Shown in pieces: positions 1-6,926 of a stretch of 64,000 bases of DNA; positions within the stretch are counted from its first letter, which is position 1, and each line of letters starts with the position of its first letter. Source of the DNA: Paenibacillus tritici (lineage in GTDB: Bacteria; Bacillota; Bacilli; Paenibacillales; Paenibacillaceae); assembly GCF_013204885.1 (NCBI RefSeq), contig NZ_JABMKX010000005.1, forward strand, positions 248,001 to 312,000, in the 5' to 3' direction. The position numbers and the translations under genes are program-made. The notes beneath the pieces were generated by a model. The model saw nothing but the letters and a program-made list of their open reading frames with translations. It searched no databases and was not told where the DNA came from.

Positions 1-1
1 T

Positions 2-343
2 CAAGCCCAGTGGTGGACGCAAGGGGATCGGCCGGATCTCAGCGGTGCCTTCGGGGTGTGGAGAGTGATAGGCACCTGCGGTAACGCTACGCCGCAGCCT
101 TCTGCAACGCCATCCCCGACAGTTAGCCCGTCTGCTACGCCGACCCTGGTGCCAACGTCCACGCCTGTAGCGACGACAACGCCTTCGGCTACCCCGGGCG
201 CCGCAGCCTGGGCAGCGGGAACCGCTTATAGTGCTGGCAACATCGTAACTTACAGCGGGCAATCGTACACCTGCCTCCAGGCGCATACCTCGCTGGCCGG
301 TTGGGAGCCTGCTGTCACTCCTGCGCTCTGGAAGCTGAACTGA
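2..343 (+). CDS. C-terminal part of secreted carbohydrate-binding (CBM5/12-like) protein
   Basis: This is the 3' end of a gene that begins before the window; the frame is open from base 2 to a TGA at 341-343. The visible 113 residues hold the end of one small aromatic module (WWTQGDRPDLSGAFGVW), a Pro/Thr/Ser-rich linker of about 40 residues, and a complete second module with AYSAGNIVTYSGQSYTCLQA and WEPAVTPALWKL. That pattern is typical of chitin- or cellulose-binding CBM5/12 modules at the end of secreted chitinases and related glycoside hydrolases. The catalytic part lies outside the window, so the enzyme class cannot be stated. A hairpin with a T-run follows at 382-415. Confidence 0.8.
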   Translation, partial: QAQWWTQGDRPDLSGAFGVWRVIGTCGNATPQPSATPSPTVSPSATPTLVPTSTPVATTTPSATPGAAAWAAGTAYSAGNIVTYSGQSYTCLQAHTSLAGWEPAVTPALWKLN

Positions 344-381
344 GGGCGAAAGGGGCAGCAGCCTGACTATAATTAGAAGAG

Positions 382-415
382 ACGGTGCCAGCTTGTAGCT
401 GGTACCGTTTTTTTT
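382..415 (+). terminator. Rho-independent terminator
   Basis: An 11-bp stem ACGGTGCCAGC / GCTGGTACCGT with a five-base loop is followed by a run of eight T. It ends the CBM protein gene. Confidence 0.85.
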
Positions 416-585
416 GGACTCTAATATAATGCTTAGCGCCATTATGAGTTTTTTGTGCTTCGTTTGGACATATTTATGTTTAATACAAGTTGGCTGTCTT
501 CATTCTCTTTGTGGGGGTGTACATAAGCTTCCACAGGCTGAAATATAATGAAGAGACTTGCGGCTGTCCCGGATTCAAAAATTTG

Positions 586-611
586 TGAAACGTGATGCCG
601 TTTATTTCGTT
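586..611 (+). promoter_or_regulatory. Sigma-W-like promoter
   Basis: TGAAAC at 586-591 is followed after exactly 16 bases by CGTT at 608-611. The known Bacillus sigma-W consensus is TGAAAC-N16-CGTA. In B. subtilis the NfeD/flotillin-type operons belong to the sigma-W envelope-stress regulon, and the genes downstream here are an NfeD and an SPFH protein. The motif is seen directly; the assignment to sigma-W is inference. Confidence 0.6.
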
Positions 612-646
612 ATAGTAGTATATAGCGGAAGGTGGTGGGTTCACCG

Positions 647-1081
647 ATGGTTGTTTGGGTATTTTGGTTGATTGCCGCTGGTGCCTTATTTGTTGTAGAG
701 ATGTTTACGTTTACATTCTATTTATTATGGCTTAGTCTTGGGGCTTTGGCTGCCGGTCTGGTCGCGTTGCTGCTCCCGGATGCATTGCTGCTGCAAGTGG
801 TGGCCGGTTCATTGTTAGCTTTGATCCTGACGGTTTTCACCAAACCCCTGGCGAAAAGATTGCGCAACTCCCGGGGCTTCAAGGATACCGGTACCGATAT
901 TGTCGGCAGGCAGGGGCTGGTCGTTGAACCGATTGAGCCGGGCCGTTACGGGCAGGTCAAGGTAGGCGGCGATACTTGGAGTGCGACGTCTACGATGGCG
1001 CTGGGCAAGGGGCAACAGGTTATAGTCGTAAGAAGAGGCACCACAATTATTGAAGTAGAACGATGGGGGGATATGTACTGA
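647..1081 (+). CDS. NfeD-like membrane protein
   Basis: 144 residues. The ATG at 647 is preferred over the upstream in-frame GTG at 632 because the run GGAAGGTGGTGGG (627-639) sits seven bases before it. The N-terminal half has two or three hydrophobic segments (residues about 3-25 and 28-60). The C-terminal part is a soluble OB-fold-like domain with GTDIVGRQGLVVEPIEPGRYGQ and a GEV-like VKVGGDTWSA motif, as in short NfeD proteins. NfeD proteins partner SPFH/stomatin proteins in membrane microdomains. The stop codon overlaps the start of the SPFH gene, so the two are translationally coupled. Probably under the sigma-W-like promoter at 586-611. Confidence 0.85.
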   Translation: MVVWVFWLIAAGALFVVEMFTFTFYLLWLSLGALAAGLVALLLPDALLLQVVAGSLLALILTVFTKPLAKRLRNSRGFKDTGTDIVGRQGLVVEPIEPGRYGQVKVGGDTWSATSTMALGKGQQVIVVRRGTTIIEVERWGDMY

Positions 1082-2016
1082 TGGAAATGGCTATTATCGG
1101 GATTATTATTGTTGTTGTTGTAGTATTTATCGCACTGACTATCAAAATTGTCCCGCAGCAAAGAGTCGGAGTTGTGGAGCGTCTCGGTAAATTCAACCGT
1201 CTGCTGACGCCGGGTCTGAATATTCTGATTCCGGTTATTGATCAGGTGCGGGTCTACCATGACCTGCGGATTCAACAGGCGAATGTACCGCCGCAGACAG
1301 TGATCACGAAGGATAACGTACAGGTACAGATCGACACGATTATTTTCTACCAGGTAGTTGGACCGGAAGAAGCAACTTACGGAATTTCCGATTATGTCTA
1401 TGGTGTGCGAAATATCTCCACAGCCACCATGCGGCAGATTATCGGTAAGCTGGAGCTGGATGAAACCTTGTCCGGCCGTGAAAAAATCTCCTCCGACATC
1501 CGTCTTGCCTTGGATGAGGCAACAGAGAAGTGGGGCGTGCGGATCGAGCGTGTCGAAGTTATCGACATCAAGCCGCCGCTTGATATTCAGGAAGCCATGG
1601 ACAAACAGATGAAGGCAGAACGCAGCAAGCGCGCGATTGTCTTGGAGGCGGAAGCAGCCAAGCAGGATATGATTCTCCGGGCTGAAGGGGATAAGCAGAG
1701 TAAGATCCTGAAGGCCGAAGGGGATAAGGAAGCGCGTATCCGTCAGGCGGAAGGTCTCGGTCAGGCGCAGGAGCTGGAAGCCCTCGGCCAGGCGAAGGCG
1801 ATCGAAGCGGTCGCTCAAGCCGAGAAGATGCGGATTGCCCTGATCGCCAGTGCAGGATTGGATGAAAGTGTGCTGGCTTATCAGTCCTTTGAAGCACTGA
1901 CTGAAATCTCCAAAGGACCGGCAAACAAAGTATTCCTGCCAACCAGTGCGGTTGAAACGCTTGGCAGTCTGGGTGCGATAGCCGAAGTGTTCAAGGCGAG
2001 CAAAGAAGGTAAATAA
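1081..2016 (+). CDS. SPFH/stomatin-type membrane protein (QmcA/paraslipin-like)
   Basis: 311 residues. The ATG at 1081 overlaps the NfeD stop codon (TGATG), with GGGGGGA as Shine-Dalgarno sequence. One N-terminal membrane segment (IIGIIIVVVVVFIALTI) is followed by a stomatin core: VPQQRVGVVERLGKFNRLL, PGLNILIPVIDQV and a PPQTVITKDN motif. After that comes an Ala/Glu/Lys/Gln-rich coiled coil (about residues 175-255, LEAEAAKQDMILRAEGDKQ). The sequence is closer to the stomatin/QmcA branch than to long flotillins. It is expected to form large membrane-anchored oligomers with its NfeD partner and to act in membrane organisation or protein quality control; that role is inferred from the family. 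An internal ORF at 1063 would only add six residues without a better ribosome site. Confidence 0.88.
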   Translation: MEMAIIGIIIVVVVVFIALTIKIVPQQRVGVVERLGKFNRLLTPGLNILIPVIDQVRVYHDLRIQQANVPPQTVITKDNVQVQIDTIIFYQVVGPEEATYGISDYVYGVRNISTATMRQIIGKLELDETLSGREKISSDIRLALDEATEKWGVRIERVEVIDIKPPLDIQEAMDKQMKAERSKRAIVLEAEAAKQDMILRAEGDKQSKILKAEGDKEARIRQAEGLGQAQELEALGQAKAIEAVAQAEKMRIALIASAGLDESVLAYQSFEALTEISKGPANKVFLPTSAVETLGSLGAIAEVFKASKEGK

Positions 2017-2035
2017 GCTGTAAGGAGAAGATATT

Positions 2036-2494
2036 GTGACGCAAAAAAAGATTTCCCCGCTCGTAGAAGCGCTGGGGCTGCAGCCTCATGTTGAAGGCGG
2101 ATGGTACAAGAGACTTTGGAATTCATCCTTCGAGATTCCCCAGGAGACGCTGGGCGGAAGTTATTCGGGGCCGCGTGCTTCAGCTTCCTCGATTTATTTC
2201 CTGCTCCATGAAGGCGAGACCTCGGATTGGCACACCGTGCTATCCTCCGAGATCTGGCTGTATCATTCGGGCAGCCCGATTGTGCTTAGCCTGGGCGGTA
2301 GCGGTGAACAGCCAGAGAACGTGACGGAAGTGATTCTGGGTCTGGACATTGCCGCAGGCCAGCAGCCGCAGGTAGTTATTCCTGCCGGAGTGTGGCAGGC
2401 AGCCCGTCCGCTCGGTGAAGAGCCGGCGCTGGTCTCCTGCATCGTGTCTCCGGAATTCCATTTCGATGATTTCAAGCTGATCGACAAGAAATAA
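2036..2494 (+). CDS. Cupin-fold protein, DUF985 family
   Basis: 152 residues, GTG start with TAAGGAGAAG ten bases before it, 19 bases after the SPFH stop, so it may share the same transcript. The pattern LQPHVEGGWYKRLWNSS, SIYFLLHEGETSDWHTVLSSE and WLYHSGSPIVLSL is typical of the DUF985 cupin family (homologues of yeast YML079w). These are small beta-barrels with a sugar-epimerase-like fold but no established substrate. The His pair needed for metal binding in classical cupins is only partly evident (DWH, YH). Function unknown. A terminator follows at 2507-2545. Confidence 0.8.
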   Translation: MTQKKISPLVEALGLQPHVEGGWYKRLWNSSFEIPQETLGGSYSGPRASASSIYFLLHEGETSDWHTVLSSEIWLYHSGSPIVLSLGGSGEQPENVTEVILGLDIAAGQQPQVVIPAGVWQAARPLGEEPALVSCIVSPEFHFDDFKLIDKK

Positions 2495-2506
2495 CGGAGT
2501 ACAAGA

Positions 2507-2545
2507 ATAGAGTCCAGCGGGTAAATTGGCTGTGCTCTATTTTTC
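2507..2545 (+). terminator. Rho-independent terminator after DUF985 gene
   Basis: The hairpin arms AATAGAG and CTCTATT carry an inner CCAG/GGCT-type pairing and are followed by TTTTCT. Confidence 0.6.
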
Positions 2546-2699
2546 TGCCCAGCGGGCATACTCTTTCAGGACATGCTTTTGTCACTTTTGGAGTGTTCTT
2601 CCCGATTTGGTATACTGATTCTGATTTTGGATGATTATGAAGGCGTTTTTAAGGTTAAGGATGCTTGATGAAAACTAAATAGGCTTGGAGGGTAAACAT

Positions 2700-3536
2700 A
2701 TGAGTCAATTGAACGCACCATTTACAGGCGGGCCTACCTTGAACGACGGAGTGACCATGCCGTGGCTGGGTCTTGGCGTATGGCAGACCAAGGATGGCGA
2801 TGAAGTGATCCGTGCAGTCAAGGCTGCGGTGGAGACTGGTTACCGCAGTATTGATACGGCCGCCGGCTATAACAATGAAGAGGGCGTTGGACAAGCGATC
2901 CGTGAATGCGGAGTACCCCGGGAAGAGCTGTTTATTACCACGAAGGTCCGCAATCCTGATCAAGGCTACGAATCGACCCTGAAGGCTTTTGAAGTCAGCC
3001 GGAAGAAGCTGGGCCTTGAGCAGGTTGATTTGTATCTGATCCACTGGCCGGTTGCCGGCAAATATAAAGAGACCTGGAAAGCGCTGATCCATCTGCAAAA
3101 GGAAGGGCTGGTCAAATCCATCGGCGTAAGCAACTTCCAGCCCCATCATCTTCAGGATATTATTGAAGATAGCGGAGTTGTGCCTGTGGTGGACCAGGTC
3201 GAATTCCACCCGCTGCTGACCCAGCGCGAACTGCTCAAATATGCACAGGTGCATGATATCCAGCTGGAAGCCTGGAGCCCGCTGATGCAGGGGAACCTGG
3301 ATGTGCCGCTGTTGAAGGAACTGGCGGAACGTTACAGCAAGACTGTGGCGCAGATCGTCCTGCGCTGGGATCTGCAGCAGGGTGTCATCACGATTCCGAA
3401 GTCTGTCCATGCGGAGCGCATTGTGGAGAATGCCGGTTTCTTCGACTTCACGCTCAGCGACGACGACGTTAAGGCTATCGAAGACCTGAATCAGAACCAC
3501 CGCTTCGGCCCGGACCCGGATAATTTTAATTTCTGA
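2700..3536 (+). CDS. Aldo/keto reductase
   Basis: 278 residues. The ATG at 2700 follows GGAGGGT closely and is chosen over an upstream in-frame TTG. It is an NADPH-dependent oxidoreductase with a TIM-barrel fold. The signature GYRSIDTAAGYNNEEGVG carries the catalytic Asp and Tyr. The catalytic Lys lies in FITTKVRN, and the third tetrad member His in VDLYLIHWPV. The C-terminal cofactor loop is VITIPKSVHAERIVENAG. It resembles the AKR5G group (B. subtilis YtbE/YvgN-like), which reduces methylglyoxal and other aldehydes; the exact substrate cannot be read from the sequence. Stands alone, flanked by terminators. Confidence 0.9.
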   Translation: MSQLNAPFTGGPTLNDGVTMPWLGLGVWQTKDGDEVIRAVKAAVETGYRSIDTAAGYNNEEGVGQAIRECGVPREELFITTKVRNPDQGYESTLKAFEVSRKKLGLEQVDLYLIHWPVAGKYKETWKALIHLQKEGLVKSIGVSNFQPHHLQDIIEDSGVVPVVDQVEFHPLLTQRELLKYAQVHDIQLEAWSPLMQGNLDVPLLKELAERYSKTVAQIVLRWDLQQGVITIPKSVHAERIVENAGFFDFTLSDDDVKAIEDLNQNHRFGPDPDNFNF

Positions 3537-3819
3537 GGTGTGATAGATTGAACTGAGATTTTTTGGATAAAATCGATGTTGGTCGTAGCTGCGGTGAATT
3601 TTGGACTTCCGGCCGCTGTTGTCCCCAGATTTCTCGATTAATACCGCTGTTCGCGGTGGAAATCCGGTGACTGCTGATGCTTCCGAAGCGAGCTTTCCTA
3701 CGGAAAGCTTTCAAGCGGTCGCTACCGCTCCTATAGTTTCAAAATTCCCCTCCGTACTTTCATCTTTTTGTTGGTTTTTCTCTCAGTCCAATCTATGGGT
3801 GGAGGCATAGGCCGTTAAC

Positions 3820-3858
3820 ACAAAAAGCAGACCCCTTACTGGTGGTCTGTTCTTTGTG
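3820..3858 (+). terminator. Probable terminator after aldo/keto reductase
   Basis: An extended hairpin ACAAAAAGCAGACC / GGTCTGTTCTTTGT, with T-rich sequence on the plus-strand 3' side and A-rich on the 5' side, so it could act in both directions. Confidence 0.55.
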
Positions 3859-4046
3859 TTCGGGAACAAAGCTCCTAACGACTTGAAGTCAAAGCTCATC
3901 AACATACGCTGCCCAGGCTTTTATGATAAGTACATATAGAATCAATTGGGAGGTGCACCTGTGGAATTAACTAGAGATCTTCCGGGAAGCATGGATTGTC
4001 GTCGCAGGCATTAAGCCGTTTTGTCATGGAGGTCATGGAGCGGAGG

Positions 4047-4095
4047 TGAAAAAACATGCCCGCCTGAACGTAAGCTATACGTTCTTGGCGGGCAT
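4047..4095 (-). terminator. Rho-independent terminator of asparagine synthetase gene
   Basis: On the minus strand an 8-bp TGCCCGCC/GGCGGGCA stem, extended by AACGT/ACGTT, is followed by TGTTTTTTC. It lies about 20 bases after the minus-strand stop codon. Confidence 0.85.
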
Positions 4096-4114
4096 ATTTA
4101 CTTCTTGTGCAGCA

Positions 4115-5959
4115 TCAGCCGATAGAGACATTGTATGTCCGCAGCCACAGGTCCACCTGGGCCAGATAAGCAAATAACTGCGGGCCGGACATCAGCTGGC
4201 CGAACCAAGGCAGGTTGCTGGAGGATTCCGGGGATGCGGCGATTTCACGGATTTTGGCCGGATCGATCAGCGGCAGAATAGGGGATGAAGAATCATCCAG
4301 AATGCTCAGTACCTGCGAACGCACCTTATTCAGATAAGCGGGGTTGTGCGTTTTGGGGTACGGGCTTTTTTTGCGGTAGAGCACATCGTCCGGTAATACA
4401 CCCTCAAGCGCTTTACGCAGAATCCCTTTTTCACGGTTGCCTACAGTCTTAATTTCCCAGGGAATGTTAAAAACATATTGCACCAGCCGGTGGTCGCAAT
4501 AAGGGACACGAACCTCCAGACCCACCCCCATGCTCATCCGGTCCTTGCGGTCCAGCAGTGTAGGCATGAAGCGGGTTATGTTGAGATAGGACATCACTCG
4601 CATCTGCGCCTGTTTGCCGGTCTCGCCGTCAAGCTTCGGTACCTCGGCCACAGCATCGCTGTAGCGGTCACCCAAATATTCCAGCGGATGTATCCAGTCC
4701 CTGATTTCTGGCGACAATAGACTCGCACGCATTGCGGGAGCTACCGACCAGGGGAAGGTGCCGGATGTTAACATCTCCTCCCGGTGGAACCAGGGGTAGC
4801 CGCCGAAGATTTCGTCTGCGGCTTCGCCTGATATCGCTACGGTCGCTTTCTTTTTGATCTCCTGGCAGAACAAATACAGTGAGGAATCAACGTCGGTCAT
4901 CCCCGGCAGATCGCGGGAGTAGAGGGCGTTATCGAGTGCCGTTACCAATTCCGGGGTGTCAAAGGCGATAAAGTGATGGTTCGTGTCCAGCTCGTCAATC
5001 ATCCGCTGAATCCAGGGGCCGTCGGCTCCGGGCTGAAAGGCATGGCTTTTGAAATGCTTATCGTTGTCTACATAATCCACAGAGAAGGTATCGACCCGGC
5101 CCTGGCCGGTCCGTTTGTAATAATCTACGGCAAGTGCAGTCAAGGCACTGGAGTCCAGCCCGCCGGAGAGCAGAGAGCAGACCGGAACATCGGAGACCAG
5201 CTGGCGTTCAAGCGTATCCTGAAGTAATTCACGCACCCGTGCTGCCGTTTCATCTACGTTATCCGTGTGCTGAACGCTCTCCAGCTTCCAATAAGCATAG
5301 GTGCGGATTCCGCTGCGGCTGTAAATCATGGCATGACCGGGGCGAAGCTCGAATATATCTTTGTATACACCCTGTCCCGGTGTCCGGGCCGGACCGATAA
5401 TGAAGACTTCGGCAAGACCTTCCGGTCCGACCTTCGGCTGGACCTTGGGATGCTGCAGCAGCGCCTTGGGCTCGGAGCCGAATACGAAGACATCGTCCAC
5501 CTGGCTGTAGAACAAAGGCTTCACGCCCAGCCGGTCACGGGCCAGAAATATCTGATCGCGCAAGCTGTCCCAGACGGCAAAAGCGAAGATGCCATTAAGC
5601 TTCTCCGTGCAGTCCGGCCCCCATTCGATATAGGCATGCAGCAGAACCTCCGTATCACATTCTGTGACAAAATGGTGGCCGCGCTGCTTCAGCTCTTTTT
5701 TCAGCTCAGGGGCGTTATATAGCTCGCCGTTATATACTATTGCGTACAGCTTATCGTCATGGCGGGCAATCATCGGCTGGGCACCGTTCTCGGGGTCAAT
5801 GACGCTGAGTCTGCGGTGTCCAAAGGCGATGGGGCCTGAAATCCAGGTTCCGGCTGCATCCGGTCCGCGGTTCGCTAGAGTTTCCGTCATTCTGACAAGC
5901 AGTTGCGAGTGCCCTGTAAGATCACCGCGCCACTGGACAAATCCGGTTATTCCGCACAT
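4115..5959 (-). CDS. asnB: Asparagine synthase (glutamine-hydrolysing), AsnO-like
   Basis: 614 residues. The frame is open well upstream, but the start must be the ATG at 5959. It gives Met-Cys-Gly-Ile-Thr-Gly-Phe, and the Cys after Met is the essential N-terminal nucleophile of the Ntn glutaminase. AGAGGATG lies upstream. The glutaminase domain occupies about residues 2-210 (LANRGPDAAG, YNGELYN, DTEVLLHAYIEWG). The synthetase domain carries the PP-loop SLLSGGLDSSALTALA. The stretches DRLGVKPLFY, FGGYPWFH, REKGILRKALEGVLPDD and WFGQLMSGPQL match my recollection of B. subtilis AsnO (YisO), the sporulation-linked paralogue of about the same length. It makes Asn from Asp, Gln and ATP. Divergent from the gene at 6107; ends at a strong terminator. 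Confidence 0.92.
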   Translation of the reverse strand: MCGITGFVQWRGDLTGHSQLLVRMTETLANRGPDAAGTWISGPIAFGHRRLSVIDPENGAQPMIARHDDKLYAIVYNGELYNAPELKKELKQRGHHFVTECDTEVLLHAYIEWGPDCTEKLNGIFAFAVWDSLRDQIFLARDRLGVKPLFYSQVDDVFVFGSEPKALLQHPKVQPKVGPEGLAEVFIIGPARTPGQGVYKDIFELRPGHAMIYSRSGIRTYAYWKLESVQHTDNVDETAARVRELLQDTLERQLVSDVPVCSLLSGGLDSSALTALAVDYYKRTGQGRVDTFSVDYVDNDKHFKSHAFQPGADGPWIQRMIDELDTNHHFIAFDTPELVTALDNALYSRDLPGMTDVDSSLYLFCQEIKKKATVAISGEAADEIFGGYPWFHREEMLTSGTFPWSVAPAMRASLLSPEIRDWIHPLEYLGDRYSDAVAEVPKLDGETGKQAQMRVMSYLNITRFMPTLLDRKDRMSMGVGLEVRVPYCDHRLVQYVFNIPWEIKTVGNREKGILRKALEGVLPDDVLYRKKSPYPKTHNPAYLNKVRSQVLSILDDSSSPILPLIDPAKIREIAASPESSSNLPWFGQLMSGPQLFAYLAQVDLWLRTYNVSIG

Positions 5960-6106
5960 GTCTGGTTCATCCTCTCTTTTGTGCGATTGTTGTCTGTCCT
6001 TTCTTTTTTGCCAAGTAATACAGATATATGCCGATTGAAGGGATAAAATGTATGTCCTTATCCGAACACTAGGAAGAGGGAAATTTGCCAGGAGGGATGA
6101 TGACAA

Positions 6107-6463
6107 GTGTATTACATTAAAGACGCCAAAATCCGCAGAATGACTGACTACGACGGTGCGCCATGCGCAGAGGTTGGCGTATTGCCTGGAGCTGTGGGCG
6201 ATTCCCCGCTGTTGGTGTATATTGTTGAGGACCGGCGCGAGGAGGGCTACGAAATTGTCCGTATTCTGACGAATGATGCGGATACGTCCACCGACTGGTT
6301 CGACAACAATATGCATGATGCCTTCGAGGATGTTACGGTCAGCGGCTTCACCGGCAGCACGGTGATGAGCCCGGAGGATGAACGTTCCAAGTTCCAGCGC
6401 GAACTGCTGATCTTCGGCGAGCTGAAAAAACAGCTGGGTGAGCATTTCCGGCAGCTGTCCTAG
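6107..6463 (+). CDS. Conserved hypothetical protein
   Basis: 118 residues with a GTG start at 6107; GGAGGGA lies nine bases upstream, and neither nearby ATG (6097, 6100) is in this frame. The composition is soluble and acidic, rich in Asp/Glu (YDGAPCAEVG, DRREEGYEIVRIL, TDWFDNNMHDAFEDV), with a charged C-terminal helix ending ELKKQLGEHFRQLS. No signal peptide, membrane segment or recognised motif. The good ribosome site and steady codon pattern support a real gene. It is transcribed away from asnB. I do not recognise a family. Confidence 0.7.
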   Translation: MYYIKDAKIRRMTDYDGAPCAEVGVLPGAVGDSPLLVYIVEDRREEGYEIVRILTNDADTSTDWFDNNMHDAFEDVTVSGFTGSTVMSPEDERSKFQRELLIFGELKKQLGEHFRQLS

Positions 6464-6559
6464 CTCCATCTCCTACACTGATTTATAGGCTGAACCCTAG
6501 AAGAAGAGGCTTTTCGTGCTGAGGCATGGAGAGCTTTATTTTTTTGGAAGAGTTTGGTC

Positions 6560-6587
6560 TTGATAATTTGGCTGAATCAGGTATAAT
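6560..6587 (+). promoter_or_regulatory. Sigma-A promoter of tRNA-Arg
   Basis: TTGATA at 6560-6565 and TATAAT at 6582-6587 are separated by 16 bases, about 60 bases before the tRNA 5' end. Confidence 0.65.
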
Positions 6588-6649
6588 GAATAACGTTGCA
6601 CTAATACATATGAATACAAAGGATTCAATTTGTACAATATTCTTTATAT

Positions 6650-6723
6650 GTCCCGGTAGCTCAGCTGGATAGAGCATGCGCCTTCTAAGCGCACGGTCAG
6701 GGGTTCGAATCCCTTCCGGGACG
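6650..6723 (+). tRNA. tRNA-Arg (anticodon UCU)
   Basis: 74 bases without the encoded CCA. The acceptor stem is GTCCCGG/CCGGGAC with discriminator G. The anticodon stem is TGCGC/GCGCA with loop CTTCTAA, giving TCT at 6684-6686 (reads AGA). The T loop is TTCGAAT. It is followed immediately by a terminator and by a second copy of its own 3' end at 6853-6864. Nearly identical to the minus-strand tRNA at 25560-25633. The gene next to it on the minus strand is argS, which charges this tRNA. Confidence 0.97.
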
Positions 6724-6926
6724 TCAAGAAACAGCCTTCCTTCGGGAGGGCTGTTTCTGCGTTCGGGGGATGAGAACCCAAGGCGCCAGCCGGGGACGTT
6801 GGAGCATAAGCTACGATAGCACTACTTCGCAATCAGCCCGAATGGGCTGTATCCCTTCCGGGACGTCAAGAAACAGCCTTCCTTCGGGAAGGCTGTTTCT
6901 GCGTTCGGAGGATGAGAACCCAAGGC
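6711..6926 (+). repeat. Tandem tRNA-tail repeat, locus A (one full 142-bp unit plus a truncated one)
   Basis: The unit starts in the tRNA 3' end (CCCTTCCGGGAC, 6711-6722), passes through a terminator hairpin (AAACAGCCTTCC...GGCTGTTT) and a spacer with GGATGAGAACCCAAGGC and TTCGCAATCAGCC. It then restarts at 6853 with the same CCCTTCCGGGAC. The offset is 142 bp. The second unit stops at about 6926, exactly where the argS stop codon begins. Strongly similar units occur in opposite orientation at 25277-25564. Confidence 0.85.
6727..6760 (+). terminator. Terminator of tRNA-Arg
   Basis: AGAAACAGCCTTCC / GGAGGGCTGTTTCT, a 14-bp stem with a short loop and T-rich end. A near copy lies at 6869-6902. 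That copy is symmetrical enough to stop argS transcripts from the other side. Confidence 0.75.

Larger units (their letters stand above)
3537..4114. other. Long intergenic region with hairpins
   Basis: No gene is supported. 3600-3760 has a run of small inverted repeats, including AGCTTTCC-TAC-GGAAAGCT and GCGGT-CGCT-ACCGC. This looks like a structured intergenic repeat, but it is single-copy within the window. A terminator lies at 3820-3858. 3961-4016 has a Shine-Dalgarno-like GGAGGTG before GTG GAA TTA ACT, but the frame closes after 17 codons. The asnB terminator is at 4047-4095. Confidence 0.6.

Noticed and set aside
3961-4016. Short frame after GGAGGTG (start GTG GAA TTA ACT)
   Set aside because: It ends after 17 codons with no sign of conservation; may be the relic of a gene start, but nothing supports a product.
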